From: Halomonas sp. Y3
GTDB taxonomy: Bacteria; Pseudomonadota; Gammaproteobacteria; Pseudomonadales; Halomonadaceae
Assembly (NCBI RefSeq): GCF_024137965.1
Contig: NZ_CP099975.1
Span: 558,001 to 622,000 of the forward strand
Reading direction: 5' to 3'
Length of the DNA stretch: 64,000 nt
Every line of letters starts with the position of its first letter. Position 1 is the first letter of the stretch. This document shows, piece after piece, positions 47,720 to 56,425 of the stretch. Position numbers and translations under genes: made by a program. The notes under the pieces were generated by a model. The model did not search any database. It worked only from the letters and a program-made list of their open reading frames with translations, and had not been told where the DNA came from.

Positions 47720-48208
47720 ATGAGCCTTAGCTACCAAGAGATCCAGGCCTTCCTGTACCGCGAGGCGCGCCTGCTCGACGACCGCCAGTGGGACGAGTGG
47801 CTGACCTGCTACAGCAAGGACGTCGAGTTCTGGATGCCGGCGTGGGACGACGACGACCAGCTGACCCGGGACCCGCACAGCGAGATCTCGCTGATCTACT
47901 ACCCGAGCCGTGAGGGTCTCGAGGACCGGGTCTACCGGATCAAGACCGAGCGCTCGGGGGCGAGTACGCCGGAGCCGCGCACCACCCACCAGATCACCAA
48001 CATCGAGGTGCTCAAGGAGGAGGGGGACACGCTTTCACTGCGCTTCAACTGGCAGACCCTGAACCACCGCTACAAGGAGACCCAGACCTTCTTCGGGGCC
48101 TCCTTCTACATCCTGGACGTGTCGGGCGAGTCGCCGCTGATCACCCGCAAGGTAGTGCAACTCAATAACGACTATATCCACCAGGTCATCGATATCTATC
48201 ACATCTGA
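47720..48208 (+). CDS. benB: Benzoate 1,2-dioxygenase small subunit, copy 2
   Basis: 162 aa; differs from copy 1 by Gln for Glu in DRQWDE and Ile for Thr in YILDV. SD GGGGAG as in copy 1. Not followed by benC; instead an ABC transporter begins 120 bp on. Confidence 0.94.
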   Translation: MSLSYQEIQAFLYREARLLDDRQWDEWLTCYSKDVEFWMPAWDDDDQLTRDPHSEISLIYYPSREGLEDRVYRIKTERSGASTPEPRTTHQITNIEVLKEEGDTLSLRFNWQTLNHRYKETQTFFGASFYILDVSGESPLITRKVVQLNNDYIHQVIDIYHI

Positions 48209-48226
48209 GATATCTACCACGTCTGA
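48191..48226 (+). repeat. 18-nt tandem duplication across the benB stop
   Basis: GATATCTATCACATCTGA (48191-48208) is followed at once by GATATCTACCACGTCTGA (48209-48226), two mismatches. The second unit repeats the last five codons plus stop outside the gene. Absent after benB copy 1; likely marks the end of the duplicated block. Confidence 0.85.
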
Positions 48227-48328
48227 GAGGGACGATGGCTGTGCGGCACGGACGCCGCCTCAATAACAAGCGACTCAATAACAAGCAAAGGCTCCAAGCC
48301 TTCACCTCTGATCATCCGGAAAACCACA

Positions 48329-49504
48329 ATGAAAACCACCTTCAAGAAGTGCGCCCTGACCTCCCTGATCGCCGCCGGCATGGCCGTGGGCAGCGCCGCC
48401 TACGCCAGCGACAACGGCGCCGTCAAGCTCGGCCTTATGCTGCCCTATACCGGTACCTACACCGCCCTGGGCGAGGCGATCACCAACGGCCTGGAGCTGG
48501 CCATCGCCCAGCATGGCGACCAGCTCGGCGGCCGCGATGTCCAGTACATCAAGCTCGACTCCGAGGCCAACCCCTCGCGGGCACCCCAGAACATGAGCCG
48601 CCTGGTGCGCGGCGACAACGTCGACTTCGTGATCGGCCCGGTGCACTCCGGCGTGGCCATGGGCATGCTGCGGGTGGCCCAGCAGACCGGCGCCATCACC
48701 ATCATTCCCAATGCCGGGCTCGGCGCCGCCACCAACGAACTGTGCATGCCCAACGTCTTCCGCACCTCCTTCAGCATGTGGCAGGACAGCTACCCCATGG
48801 GCAAGGTGGCCTACGAGTTGGGCCATCGCCGCGTCGTGACCATCACCTGGGACTACGCCGGCGGCAAGGAGGACCTGGCGGGCTTCGAGGAGGCCTTCAC
48901 CGAGGCCGGCGGCGAGATCGTGCGCCAGATCCTGGTGCCCTTCCCCAACACCGAATTCCAGAGCTACCTGGCCCAGATCGCAAGCGACAGGCCCGATGCG
49001 GTCTACACCTTCTTCGCCGGGGGCGGCGGCGTGAGCTTCGTGCGCGACTACGCCGCGGCGGGCCTCAAGGACTCCATTCCGCTGCTCGGCTCGGGCTTTC
49101 TCACCGACGGCAACCTGGCCGCCATCGGCGAGGCGGGCGAGGGGGTGATGACCACCCTGCACTACGCCGAGACCCTGGATACCCCCCAGAACCGCGCCTT
49201 CGTCGAGGCCTATCAGGAGGCCTACGGCCAGATGCCCGACACCTATGCGGTGCAGGGCTACGACACCGGCATGATGCTGGTCCAGGCCATGGCGGCCGTG
49301 GAGGGTGACACCTCCGACCGCGAGCGCCTGATCGAGGCGCTCGCCAGCGTCCAGCTGGACAGCCCGCGGGGGCCGCTGAGCTTCTCCGCTTCCCACCACC
49401 CCATCCAGAACGTCTACCTGCGCGAGATTCGCAACGGCAAGCACGAGGTCGTCGGCATCGCCCACGAGAACCTCGAGGTGCCGGACGAAGCCTGCCGCAT
49501 GTAA
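48329..49504 (+). CDS. ABC transporter solute-binding protein (LivK-like, aromatic acid type)
   Basis: 391 aa, signal peptide MKTTFKKCALTSLIAAGMAV ending AYA. Type I receptor fold: KLGLMLPYTGTYTALGEAIT, PSRAPQNMSRLVRGDNVDFV, IGPVHSGVAMGMLRVAQQTG. This resembles the aromatic-acid receptors of alphaproteobacteria more than the receptor at 39269. Linked to catA-benAB, so benzoate or a substituted benzoate is the likely ligand. Preceded by a repeat-rich leader with AATAACAAGCGACTC-like copies. Confidence 0.9.
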   Translation: MKTTFKKCALTSLIAAGMAVGSAAYASDNGAVKLGLMLPYTGTYTALGEAITNGLELAIAQHGDQLGGRDVQYIKLDSEANPSRAPQNMSRLVRGDNVDFVIGPVHSGVAMGMLRVAQQTGAITIIPNAGLGAATNELCMPNVFRTSFSMWQDSYPMGKVAYELGHRRVVTITWDYAGGKEDLAGFEEAFTEAGGEIVRQILVPFPNTEFQSYLAQIASDRPDAVYTFFAGGGGVSFVRDYAAAGLKDSIPLLGSGFLTDGNLAAIGEAGEGVMTTLHYAETLDTPQNRAFVEAYQEAYGQMPDTYAVQGYDTGMMLVQAMAAVEGDTSDRERLIEALASVQLDSPRGPLSFSASHHPIQNVYLREIRNGKHEVVGIAHENLEVPDEACRM

Positions 49505-49523
49505 CGGCTGCCTCTTGGATAAC

Positions 49524-49544
49524 GGGGCGGGCGTCGCTCGCCCC
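49524..49544 (+). promoter_or_regulatory. Hairpin after the binding-protein gene
   Basis: GGGGCGGGC (49524-49532), loop GTC, GCTCGCCCC (49536-49544), one G-T pair. Lies between the receptor and permease genes, as at 40502-40523. Confidence 0.5.
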
Positions 49545-49570
49545 TTCATCGCGACTCTTGGAGGGGTCTC

Positions 49571-50431
49571 ATGGATCTCGCATTCTTCGGCGTGCAGCTG
49601 CTCAACGGGCTTCAGTACGGCCTGCTGCTGTTCCTGATCGCCAGCGGTCTCACGCTCATCTTCGGCATCATGGGCATCATCAACCTGGCCCATGGCGCCA
49701 TGTACATGATCGGCGCCTACCTGGTCTACGACCTGACCTTTCGCCTCGGCAACTTCTGGCTGGCGATCCTGGTGGCGATCCCCATCGCCATCGCGCTCGG
49801 CCTGATCATCGAGCGGCTCTTTCTCGATACGCTCTACAAGCGTGACCACCTCTACCAGGTGCTGCTGACCTTCGGCCTGATCCTGGTGCTCAACGAGATG
49901 CAGCGCATCATCTGGGGGGGCGACGTGCACAGCGTGCCGATCCCGGAGCTCTTCAGCGGGCGCATCCAGCTCACCGACAACCTGCAGTACTCCCACTACC
50001 GGCTGTTCGTGATGGGCGTCTGCCTGGCGCTGGCCGGGGTGATCTACTGGGTCATCCGCCATACCCGGCTCGGCATCATCATCCGCGCCGGCGCGGTCAA
50101 TCGCGACATGGTGGAGGGGCTCGGCATCAATGTGCGCACCCTCTTCACCCTGATCTTCAGCGTAGGGGTGGCGCTTACCGCCTTCGCCGGGATGATCGCC
50201 GCGCCGCTCACCTCCATCGCCCCGGGCATGGGGGACAGCATCCTGATCACCTGCTTCGTGGTCGTCGTCATCGGGGGCATCGGCTCGATCAAGGGCGCCT
50301 TCTGGGGCGCGATCCTGATCGGCATGGCCGAGACCTTCGGCTCGGTCCTGATTCCCAGTCTGGCCAGCATGGTCATCTACCTGATCATGGCCGCCGTGCT
50401 GCTGGTCAAGCCACGCGGGCTGTTTGCCTGA
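49571..50431 (+). CDS. ABC transporter permease, LivH type
   Basis: 286 aa. LLNGLQYGLLLFLIASGLTL, INLAHGAMYMIGAYLVYD and GGIGSIKGAFWGAILIGMAE mark the family; about eight helices. SD GGAGGGG before ATG 49571. Membrane channel with the next gene. Confidence 0.92.
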   Translation: MDLAFFGVQLLNGLQYGLLLFLIASGLTLIFGIMGIINLAHGAMYMIGAYLVYDLTFRLGNFWLAILVAIPIAIALGLIIERLFLDTLYKRDHLYQVLLTFGLILVLNEMQRIIWGGDVHSVPIPELFSGRIQLTDNLQYSHYRLFVMGVCLALAGVIYWVIRHTRLGIIIRAGAVNRDMVEGLGINVRTLFTLIFSVGVALTAFAGMIAAPLTSIAPGMGDSILITCFVVVVIGGIGSIKGAFWGAILIGMAETFGSVLIPSLASMVIYLIMAAVLLVKPRGLFA

Positions 50432-50443
50432 GGGAGAATTGAC

Positions 50444-51523
50444 ATGTTGCATCGCTATCCCAAGCGCGTCGTCATCATCATGCTGGTGCTGACCGCCTTC
50501 GTTGCCATCTTTCCGCTGTGGGGGCCGCTCGTGTTCGGCGCCCAGAGCGACTTCATGATGGAAAAGATGACCCTGATGCTGATCCTGGCGCTGTTCGCCA
50601 TGAGCCTGGATCTGCTGGTGGGGATCGTCGGCCTGGTCAGCCTCGGCCACGCCCTCTTCTTCGGCCTCGGTGCCTACACCCTGGCGCTGGCCAGTCCCGC
50701 CTTCAGCCCTGCCGCCATCTGGTGGATGATGCCGCTGGTGATGCTGATCTCGGCCCTGGCCGCGCTGGTGGTGGGCTTCCTGGTCATCCGCACCAAGGGC
50801 ATCTTCTTCATCATGACCACCCTGGCCTTCGGCCAGATGCTCTACTACTTCGTCAACACCTCGCGACATACCGGGGGCACCGACGGAGTCTTCATCATGT
50901 TCCGGCCCAGCGTGGAGATCGGCGGCACCGTGCTGCTCGACCTCGACAACCCGCTGACCTTCTTCTACGTCTGCCTGGCCATGGTGGTGGTGGGCTACCT
51001 CTTCCTGCGCTGGCTGACGCGCTCCTTCTATGGCCAGGTGCTCGACGGCATCCATGACAACGAGCACCGCATGGAGGCGCTGGGCTATGCCACCAGCCAC
51101 TACAAGCTGGTCGCCTTCGTGATCTCCGGGGTGATGGCCTCGCTCGCCGGCATGCTGGCGGCCATGCAGTACGGCTTCGCTAACCCGGCCCAGCTCGGCT
51201 GGCACACCTCCGGCGAGGTGCTGATGATGCTGATCCTGGGCGGCATGGGCACCATCTTCGGCCCCATCCTCGGCGCCTTCGCCTACGAGATCCTGCAGCA
51301 CACCTTCGAGCACATGACCACCCACTGGCCGATTCTGATGGGCATCACCATCATCCTCGCCGTGCTGGTGCTGCCCCGCGGCATCGCCGGGCTGATCATC
51401 GACCCGCCGAATCGCGAGTCGCTGGCCAAGTCGCCGCTGCTGAAGTGGCTGAAGCGTGAGCCGACCGCCACGCCACCCGAGGCGGCCAAGCCTGCCGTAT
51501 CTACCACCAGCAAGGAGGGCTGA
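50444..51523 (+). CDS. ABC transporter permease, LivM type
   Basis: 359 aa. ALFAMSLDLLVGIVGLVSLG, HALFFGLGAYTLALASP, IHDNEHRMEALGYATSHYKL and LGGMGTIFGPILGAFAYEIL. A Pro/Ala/Lys-rich cytoplasmic tail of about 35 residues follows the last helix. 12 bp after livH. Confidence 0.92.
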   Translation: MLHRYPKRVVIIMLVLTAFVAIFPLWGPLVFGAQSDFMMEKMTLMLILALFAMSLDLLVGIVGLVSLGHALFFGLGAYTLALASPAFSPAAIWWMMPLVMLISALAALVVGFLVIRTKGIFFIMTTLAFGQMLYYFVNTSRHTGGTDGVFIMFRPSVEIGGTVLLDLDNPLTFFYVCLAMVVVGYLFLRWLTRSFYGQVLDGIHDNEHRMEALGYATSHYKLVAFVISGVMASLAGMLAAMQYGFANPAQLGWHTSGEVLMMLILGGMGTIFGPILGAFAYEILQHTFEHMTTHWPILMGITIILAVLVLPRGIAGLIIDPPNRESLAKSPLLKWLKREPTATPPEAAKPAVSTTSKEG

Positions 51524-51526
51524 GCC

Positions 51527-52336
51527 ATGAGTGCCACGACACATCACGACGTCCTGCTCGAGACCCCTTTGCTTGCAACCCCTCTGCTTGAAACCAAAGG
51601 CCTGACCCGCCGCTTCGGCGGCCTGGTGGCGGTCAACGACGTCGACTTCACGCTCCGCCAGGGCGAGATCCACGCCATTCTCGGCCCCAACGGGGCGGGC
51701 AAGAGCACCCTGATCAACCTGCTCTCAGGGGAGTTCCCGCCCTCCGAAGGCGAGATCCTCTTCCAGGGGCAGCCGATCCAGGGCAGGAAGGCGCGCCAGA
51801 TCGCCCGGATGGGCATCGGCCGCAGCCACCAGAAGACCAACATCTTCCCGCGCCTCACCTGCCTGCAGAACTGCCAGCTGGCGGCGCGCATCCACCTGGG
51901 CGGCGTCTTCGGCAGCTGGCGTTCGCGCCACCGGGCCCTCGAGGTGGACCAGCGCGCCCTGGAGGTGTTGGAGACCTGCCAACTGGTGCATCGCGCCCAT
52001 ACCCCGGCCTCGGCGATGAGCTACGGCGAGCAGCGCCAGCTGCAGATCGCCATGGTGCTAGCCACCGCGCCCAAGCTGATGCTGCTCGACGAGCCCATGG
52101 CCGGCATGGGCCGCGAGGAGACCGCCCAGGTCACCGAGCTGCTCAAGGGGCTCTCGGACCGCTATCCGCTGGTGCTGATCGAGCACGACATGGACTCGGT
52201 GTTCCGCCTGGCCGATCGCATCACCGTGATGGTCGACGGCTGCGTGCTGGAGACCGGTCCCACCGCCCAGATCCGGGCAAGCGAACGGGTTCGGGATGTC
52301 TACCTTGGCCGTCACCATGAGGAGTCCGCCGCATGA
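51527..52336 (+). CDS. ABC transporter ATP-binding protein, LivG type
   Basis: 269 aa. Walker A GPNGAGKST, Q-loop SHQKTNIFPRLT, signature MSYGEQRQLQIAMVLA, Walker B LMLLDEPMAGMG, switch His IEHDMDSV. The first ~20 residues hold a short repeat (LLETPLLATPLLETKGL). Overlaps livF by ATGA. Confidence 0.92.
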   Translation: MSATTHHDVLLETPLLATPLLETKGLTRRFGGLVAVNDVDFTLRQGEIHAILGPNGAGKSTLINLLSGEFPPSEGEILFQGQPIQGRKARQIARMGIGRSHQKTNIFPRLTCLQNCQLAARIHLGGVFGSWRSRHRALEVDQRALEVLETCQLVHRAHTPASAMSYGEQRQLQIAMVLATAPKLMLLDEPMAGMGREETAQVTELLKGLSDRYPLVLIEHDMDSVFRLADRITVMVDGCVLETGPTAQIRASERVRDVYLGRHHEESAA

Positions 52337-53094
52337 GCGCTCTATCCATAACCAATCCGCGGGCTTCCGCCTCGGGGGCTTCGGCCCCGCTGATCGATGC
52401 GCGGGGCCTGCACACCTACTACGGCGAGAGCCATGTCCTGCATGGCGTCGACCTGCGCCTGATGCCCGGCGAGACCCTGAGCCTGATGGGGCGCAACGGC
52501 ATGGGCAAGACCACCACCCTGAAGTCGATCCTCGGCTTCGTGCCGCCGCGGGAGGGCGAGGTCAGCATCAAGGGCAAGCCCACCGCCAGGCGGCGCCCGT
52601 GGCAGCTGATCCGCCAGGGCATCGGCTACGTGCCCGAGGGGCGCGGCATCTTCCCCGGCATCAGCGTGCGCGAGCACCTGATCATGGCGGCGCGCCCCAA
52701 CGAGCGCGGCGAATCGCCCTGGACCCTCGAGCGGGTGCTGGACACCTTCCCGCGGCTCGGCCAGCGCATCAATCACGACGGCTCCTTCCTCTCCGGGGGC
52801 GAGCAGCAGATGCTCTCCATCGGCCGGGCGCTGACCACCAACCCCGACATGGTCATCCTGGACGAGGCCACCGAGGGCCTGGCACCGCTGATCCGCGACG
52901 AGATCTGGAAGATCATCCGCGAGATCAAGGCCTCGGGCATCGCCAGCATCATCGTCGACAAGAACATCGACAACCTGCTGGAGGTGGCCGACAAGCACCT
53001 GCTGCTGGTCAAGGGCGAGGTGGTCTACAGCGGTGACTCCAAGGGGCTCAGGGAGGACCCCTCGATACTCGACACTCACCTGGGCGTCGCCTGA
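52333..53094 (+). CDS. ABC transporter ATP-binding protein, LivF type
   Basis: 253 aa. Walker A GRNGMGKTT (normal Lys, unlike the copy at 38421), signature LSGGEQQMLSIGRALT, Walker B MVILDEATEGLAP, and VDKNID in place of the switch His, usual for this group. Completes the SBP-H-M-G-F transporter linked to catA-benAB. Confidence 0.92.
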   Translation: MSALSITNPRASASGASAPLIDARGLHTYYGESHVLHGVDLRLMPGETLSLMGRNGMGKTTTLKSILGFVPPREGEVSIKGKPTARRRPWQLIRQGIGYVPEGRGIFPGISVREHLIMAARPNERGESPWTLERVLDTFPRLGQRINHDGSFLSGGEQQMLSIGRALTTNPDMVILDEATEGLAPLIRDEIWKIIREIKASGIASIIVDKNIDNLLEVADKHLLLVKGEVVYSGDSKGLREDPSILDTHLGVA

Positions 53095-53115
53095 CGCCGC
53101 AATTTTCAACCCAAG

Positions 53116-53257
53116 GGAAGCGCTGATTTATGTCGCGAGCGAAGAGAGGCTGACCGCCGCCGGAACGGAAAAACCGGAGTTTACACGGCAGTAAATGAGG
53201 ATTTTGAGTACCGCCGGCGGGCAGGATATCGAGCGCAGCATTAAATCAGTGTTTTCC
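53116..53257. mobile_element. Probable MITE (142 bp) between livF and benE
   Basis: Left end GGAAGCGCTGATTTA (53116-53130) and right end TAAATCAGTGTTTTCC (53242-53257) are imperfect terminal inverted repeats. There is no coding capacity inside. It fills nearly the whole gap and the right end is 15 bp from the benE start, so it forms the leader of benE. The flanks share AAG, which could be a short target duplication. The parent IS is not in the window. Confidence 0.55.
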
Positions 53258-53272
53258 AAGACGGAGCCAATG

Positions 53273-54484
53273 ATGCAACTACACAAGGACTGGTCGATCC
53301 CCGCCGTCACGGCGGGCTTCGTGGCGGTGCTGATCTCCTACGCGGGGCCCCTGGCGATCTTCTTCCAGGCCGCCCAGAGCGCGGAGATCTCGACCGCCAT
53401 GATGACCTCCTGGGTCTGGGCGATCTCCATCGGCGCCGCCGCCTCCGGCATCCTGCTCAGCCTGTGGCTGAAGGTGCCGGTGGTGACGGCCTGGTCGGCA
53501 CCGGGGACGGCGCTGCTGGTTACCCTGTTCCCGGGCCTGTCGCTCAATGAGGCGGTGGGGGCCTACCTCACCGCCGCGGCGATTATCTTTGTGGTGGGCA
53601 TCACCGGCTCCTTCGACCGCATCGTTCAGGCGATCCCGCCGGGCATCGCCAGCGCCATGATGGCGGGCATCCTGTTCCAGTTCGGCGTGGGTGTCTTCGT
53701 CTCTCTGGAGTCGGTACCGGCGCTCGCCGTCGGCATGGTGATCGCCTACCTGGCCTTCAAGCGGCTCACACCGCGCTACAGCCTGATCCTGCTGCTGATC
53801 GTCGGCGTGGTGCTGGCCGTGGTGCTGGAGGGGGCAAGCCTGCAGGGCGTGTCGGTGAGGATGGCCGAGCCGCAGTTCATCCGCCCCGAGTGGACCTGGA
53901 ACGCCACCCTGAGCCTGGCGATCCCGCTGGTGCTGGTCAGCCTCACCGGGCAGTTCCTGCCGGGCATGGCGATCCTGCGCACCTCGGGCTACAGCACGCC
54001 GGCCAAGCCCATCGTCACCGTGACCAGCCTGACCTCCTTCGCGACGGCCTTCTTCGGCGGCATCACCACGGTGGTGGCGGCCATCACCGCGGCGATCTGC
54101 ACCAGCAAGGAGGCCCACGAGGATCCCGACAAGCGCTACGTGGCCGGGGTGGCCAACGGGCTCTTCTACCTGATTGGCGGCACCTTCGCCGGCACCATCG
54201 TGCTGCTCTTTACTTCTCTGCCCGGCGAGTTCGTGGCGATCCTGGCGGGGCTGGCGCTGATCGGCGCCATCACCAGCAACGTCAGCGCCTTCGCCGCCCA
54301 CAAGGACCACCTGGAGGCCTCGGTGATCACCTTTATCGCTACCGCCTCCGGGATCAGCTTCCTGGGCCTGGGCTCCGCCTTCTGGGGCGTGGTGGTGGGG
54401 GCTCTGGCCTACCAGCTGCTGCACCGACCCTTCACGCTGTCGCGGCGGGATGCCAGTGCGGCGGCTTCCGAGAAACAACAATAG
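53273..54484 (+). CDS. benE: BenE-family benzoate/H+ symporter, second
   Basis: 403 aa, about 12 helices. TAGFVAVLISYAGPLAIFFQ, TAWSAPGTALLVTLFPGLSL, FLPGMAILRTSGYSTPAKPI and TTVVAAITAAICTSKEAHED are BenE marks and it is nearer to classical BenE than the permease at 16609. Start set at the second of two adjacent ATG codons (53270, 53273), 6 nt after GGAG. Upstream in-frame codons lie in the MITE. Gives the second locus two uptake systems. Confidence 0.88.
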   Translation: MQLHKDWSIPAVTAGFVAVLISYAGPLAIFFQAAQSAEISTAMMTSWVWAISIGAAASGILLSLWLKVPVVTAWSAPGTALLVTLFPGLSLNEAVGAYLTAAAIIFVVGITGSFDRIVQAIPPGIASAMMAGILFQFGVGVFVSLESVPALAVGMVIAYLAFKRLTPRYSLILLLIVGVVLAVVLEGASLQGVSVRMAEPQFIRPEWTWNATLSLAIPLVLVSLTGQFLPGMAILRTSGYSTPAKPIVTVTSLTSFATAFFGGITTVVAAITAAICTSKEAHEDPDKRYVAGVANGLFYLIGGTFAGTIVLLFTSLPGEFVAILAGLALIGAITSNVSAFAAHKDHLEASVITFIATASGISFLGLGSAFWGVVVGALAYQLLHRPFTLSRRDASAAASEKQQ

Positions 54485-54554
54485 GCGCCAGGCGCCGATC
54501 ACAGACGTGCCGGGTCATTCCGACAACTCGCCCGGCGCTTCGAGGAGAACCTTC

Positions 54555-55376
54555 ATGCAGACGATCCATGTGGCTCTGGACGAGACCGACCACTCCCTGC
54601 GCGGCCTGGCGCTGGGCCGGAACCTGGCCGCCCAGCTCGGGGCCTCCCTGAGCGTGGTGTCGGTGGTTGCCGACCCGGCCCAGTCCGAGGGGCGACGAGA
54701 GGCCCTCAGGGCTCGCCTGGCCGAGGAGAAGACCCCAGGCCTTGCGGCGATACCCGTCGAGGTGATGGTGAACGACAGTGCCAAGGAGGCCCTGGCGAGC
54801 CTGGCAGATCAGGAGGGCGTGGGGCTGTGCCTGGGCGCCCATGGCCGCCGCCCGGTCCCCGAGATGCTGATCGGCAGCGTCACCGCGGGCGTGGTGCGCC
54901 GCGCCAGCCGCCCGGTACTGCTGTGCGGGCCGCGCTACGCGCCCGAGCGCCATGGCCGGGTGGAGGTGGTCATGGCCTGCGTGGATGGCTCCTCGCTCTC
55001 CGAGGCGATGCTGCCCCACGTGGTGGCGCTGGCCGAGCGCTTCGGGGCCCGCCTGCAGCTGCTGCAGGTGATCGACGCCAGCGCCATGGAGGCGGCCGCG
55101 GGGGAGGGCGCCCCGGGCGACGTGATGGAGTCCGGCTATGTGCATGGGCTGGCGCGGCGGCTGGAGCGGGAGTACCGCATCGAGGTGGACTGGGAGGTGC
55201 TGCACGGCACCCCGGCCGATGCCATCGTCAGCTACCTGGACGACAGCCGCGACGTGATGCTGGCCATGACCACCCACGGGCGCAGCGGCCTCTCCCAGGT
55301 GGTGGCCGGCAGCGTCAGCCACGAGGTGCTCCACGAGGCGTGCTGCCCGGTGGCGGTGCTCAGGCCAAAGGGCTGA
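54555..55376 (+). CDS. Universal stress protein, two UspA domains
   Basis: 273 aa with two tandem Usp folds. The first ends GAHGRRPVPEMLIGSVTAGV then RRASRPVLL; the second ends TTHGRSGLSQVVAGSVSHEV then CCPVAVLRP, each near the ATP-binding G2xG9xG(S/T) pattern. 70 bp after benE with GAGGAG before the ATG. UspA-type genes next to permeases often act with the transporter or in stress response; function here is not known. Confidence 0.88.
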   Translation: MQTIHVALDETDHSLRGLALGRNLAAQLGASLSVVSVVADPAQSEGRREALRARLAEEKTPGLAAIPVEVMVNDSAKEALASLADQEGVGLCLGAHGRRPVPEMLIGSVTAGVVRRASRPVLLCGPRYAPERHGRVEVVMACVDGSSLSEAMLPHVVALAERFGARLQLLQVIDASAMEAAAGEGAPGDVMESGYVHGLARRLEREYRIEVDWEVLHGTPADAIVSYLDDSRDVMLAMTTHGRSGLSQVVAGSVSHEVLHEACCPVAVLRPKG

Positions 55377-55446
55377 TGCGGATCAATTTCTGGCCTTCTG
55401 AGGTGGGCTAGGCTGGGGGAGTCGAATCACCAACGAGGGGTTCCCC

Positions 55447-55827
55447 ATGCTCGCTATTACCTCTGCCATGCGCCGCATGGCCCACGCCTGGCGTTGCCGC
55501 CAGCAGCGCCAGGCCTGGAATGCCCTGGACGCTGACCAGCAGGAGCTGCGGCTGCGCGACCTGGGGCTGGCACGCCTCGACGAATCGCTCTTCTGGTCCG
55601 GGGAGCGCTCGCCCCTGGAGCAGCTGCCGCGCATGATGGACGTGTACGGCGTCGAGCATGCCGACACCATCCTGGCCGGCCCCGGCGTGCGCCGCGACCT
55701 GGAGCGGGTCTGTTCGCGCTGCCCGGAGAAGGCCCGCTGCAAGCGGGTGCTGGCCAGCGAGCCGGCCGCCGAGGCGTGCGGCTTCTGCCCCAACGCGGCG
55801 ACGCTGGAGGCGCTGCGGCGTCACTGA
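55447..55827 (+). CDS. Small Cys-rich protein, DUF6455-like
   Basis: 126 aa. Basic N-terminal half, then CSRCPEKARCKRVL and CGFCPNAATLEAL, five Cys arranged like a small metal or Fe-S binding site. This C-terminal pattern is that of DUF6455 proteins, whose function is unknown. Own SD (GAGGGG) and terminator. Confidence 0.7.
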   Translation: MLAITSAMRRMAHAWRCRQQRQAWNALDADQQELRLRDLGLARLDESLFWSGERSPLEQLPRMMDVYGVEHADTILAGPGVRRDLERVCSRCPEKARCKRVLASEPAAEACGFCPNAATLEALRRH

Positions 55828-55863
55828 GTCGTCGACGCTCCCTTGCCATCATCACGAACGAAG

Positions 55864-55883
55864 TGACCCGCCGAGGCGGGTCA
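55864..55883. terminator. Terminator between convergent genes
   Basis: TGACCCGCC (55864-55872), loop GA, GGCGGGTCA (55875-55883), then TCTTCGTT. Confidence 0.7.
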
Positions 55884-55909
55884 TCTTCGTTCTGGCGTCG
55901 GCGGAGCCG

Positions 55910-56329
55910 CTAGCGGGGGGCGTCCCGCTCGCTTCCGGGACGCTCGTCTTCTCTTACCTCGTAGTCCCCCTCCAGCACCTGCTGTTCGCGGTAGCTGCCG
56001 TCTGCGCCCTGGGTCTCGCGATAGCGAGTCTCACGGTAGTGGAAGCCGCCGCCCGCATCCTCGGCCTGGTCGGCGCGCATCTGCTCCATGCGCTTCTTTA
56101 GCCGGTAGCGCAGCAGAGGCATCAGCGCCCACCCCAGCAGCAGGAAGAAGAGCCCCAGCACCAGGGCGACGATCATCATGGCGCCGAACAGCAGCCAGGC
56201 CAGCAGCATCTTGAGGCTGTCGAGCAGGCCGCCGCCCCGGCTCTGGCGGGCGCGCTGCTGCCACTGCTGGGCGGTGCGCCAGGCGATATTGTGGCGCGGA
56301 TCCTGGTGGGGCCCCTGGGAGTCACTCAT
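55910..56329 (-). CDS. Hypothetical single-span membrane protein
   Basis: 139 aa. Polar N-terminus, one long hydrophobic stretch (residues ~40-72, [20 protein letters not shown] and on), then a basic [15 protein letters not shown] and an acidic, Tyr/Arg-rich tail with two YRET repeats. GGAG is 6 nt before ATG 56329. I do not recognise a family. Confidence 0.65.
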   Translation of the reverse strand: MSDSQGPHQDPRHNIAWRTAQQWQQRARQSRGGGLLDSLKMLLAWLLFGAMMIVALVLGLFFLLLGWALMPLLRYRLKKRMEQMRADQAEDAGGGFHYRETRYRETQGADGSYREQQVLEGDYEVREDERPGSERDAPR

Positions 56330-56425
56330 CAACGTCTCCGGTAGAGCGGCGTCTGGCGCCGCGTAAGTGGCTGCCTCTTGGAGAAGCCGTGCCCCGTTTT
56401 GTTCCCGGCCGGCGGGATGGCCGCG

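Larger units (their letters stand above)
45246..48208 (+). repeat. Direct repeat copy 2: catA-benA-benB block
   Basis: Same orientation as 11741-14685, offset 33.5 kb. See copy 1 for protein differences. The benA-benB gap here carries 18 extra nt. Similarity stops at the benB stop codon, where an 18-nt tandem repeat occurs. Confidence 0.95.

Noticed and set aside
48302..51673. A 1123-codon open frame on the minus strand opposite the ABC transporter genes.
   Set aside because: It mirrors the codon pattern of well-supported plus-strand genes in GC-rich DNA, is rich in His/Gln/Asp/Gly as such shadows are, and has no recognisable domain.
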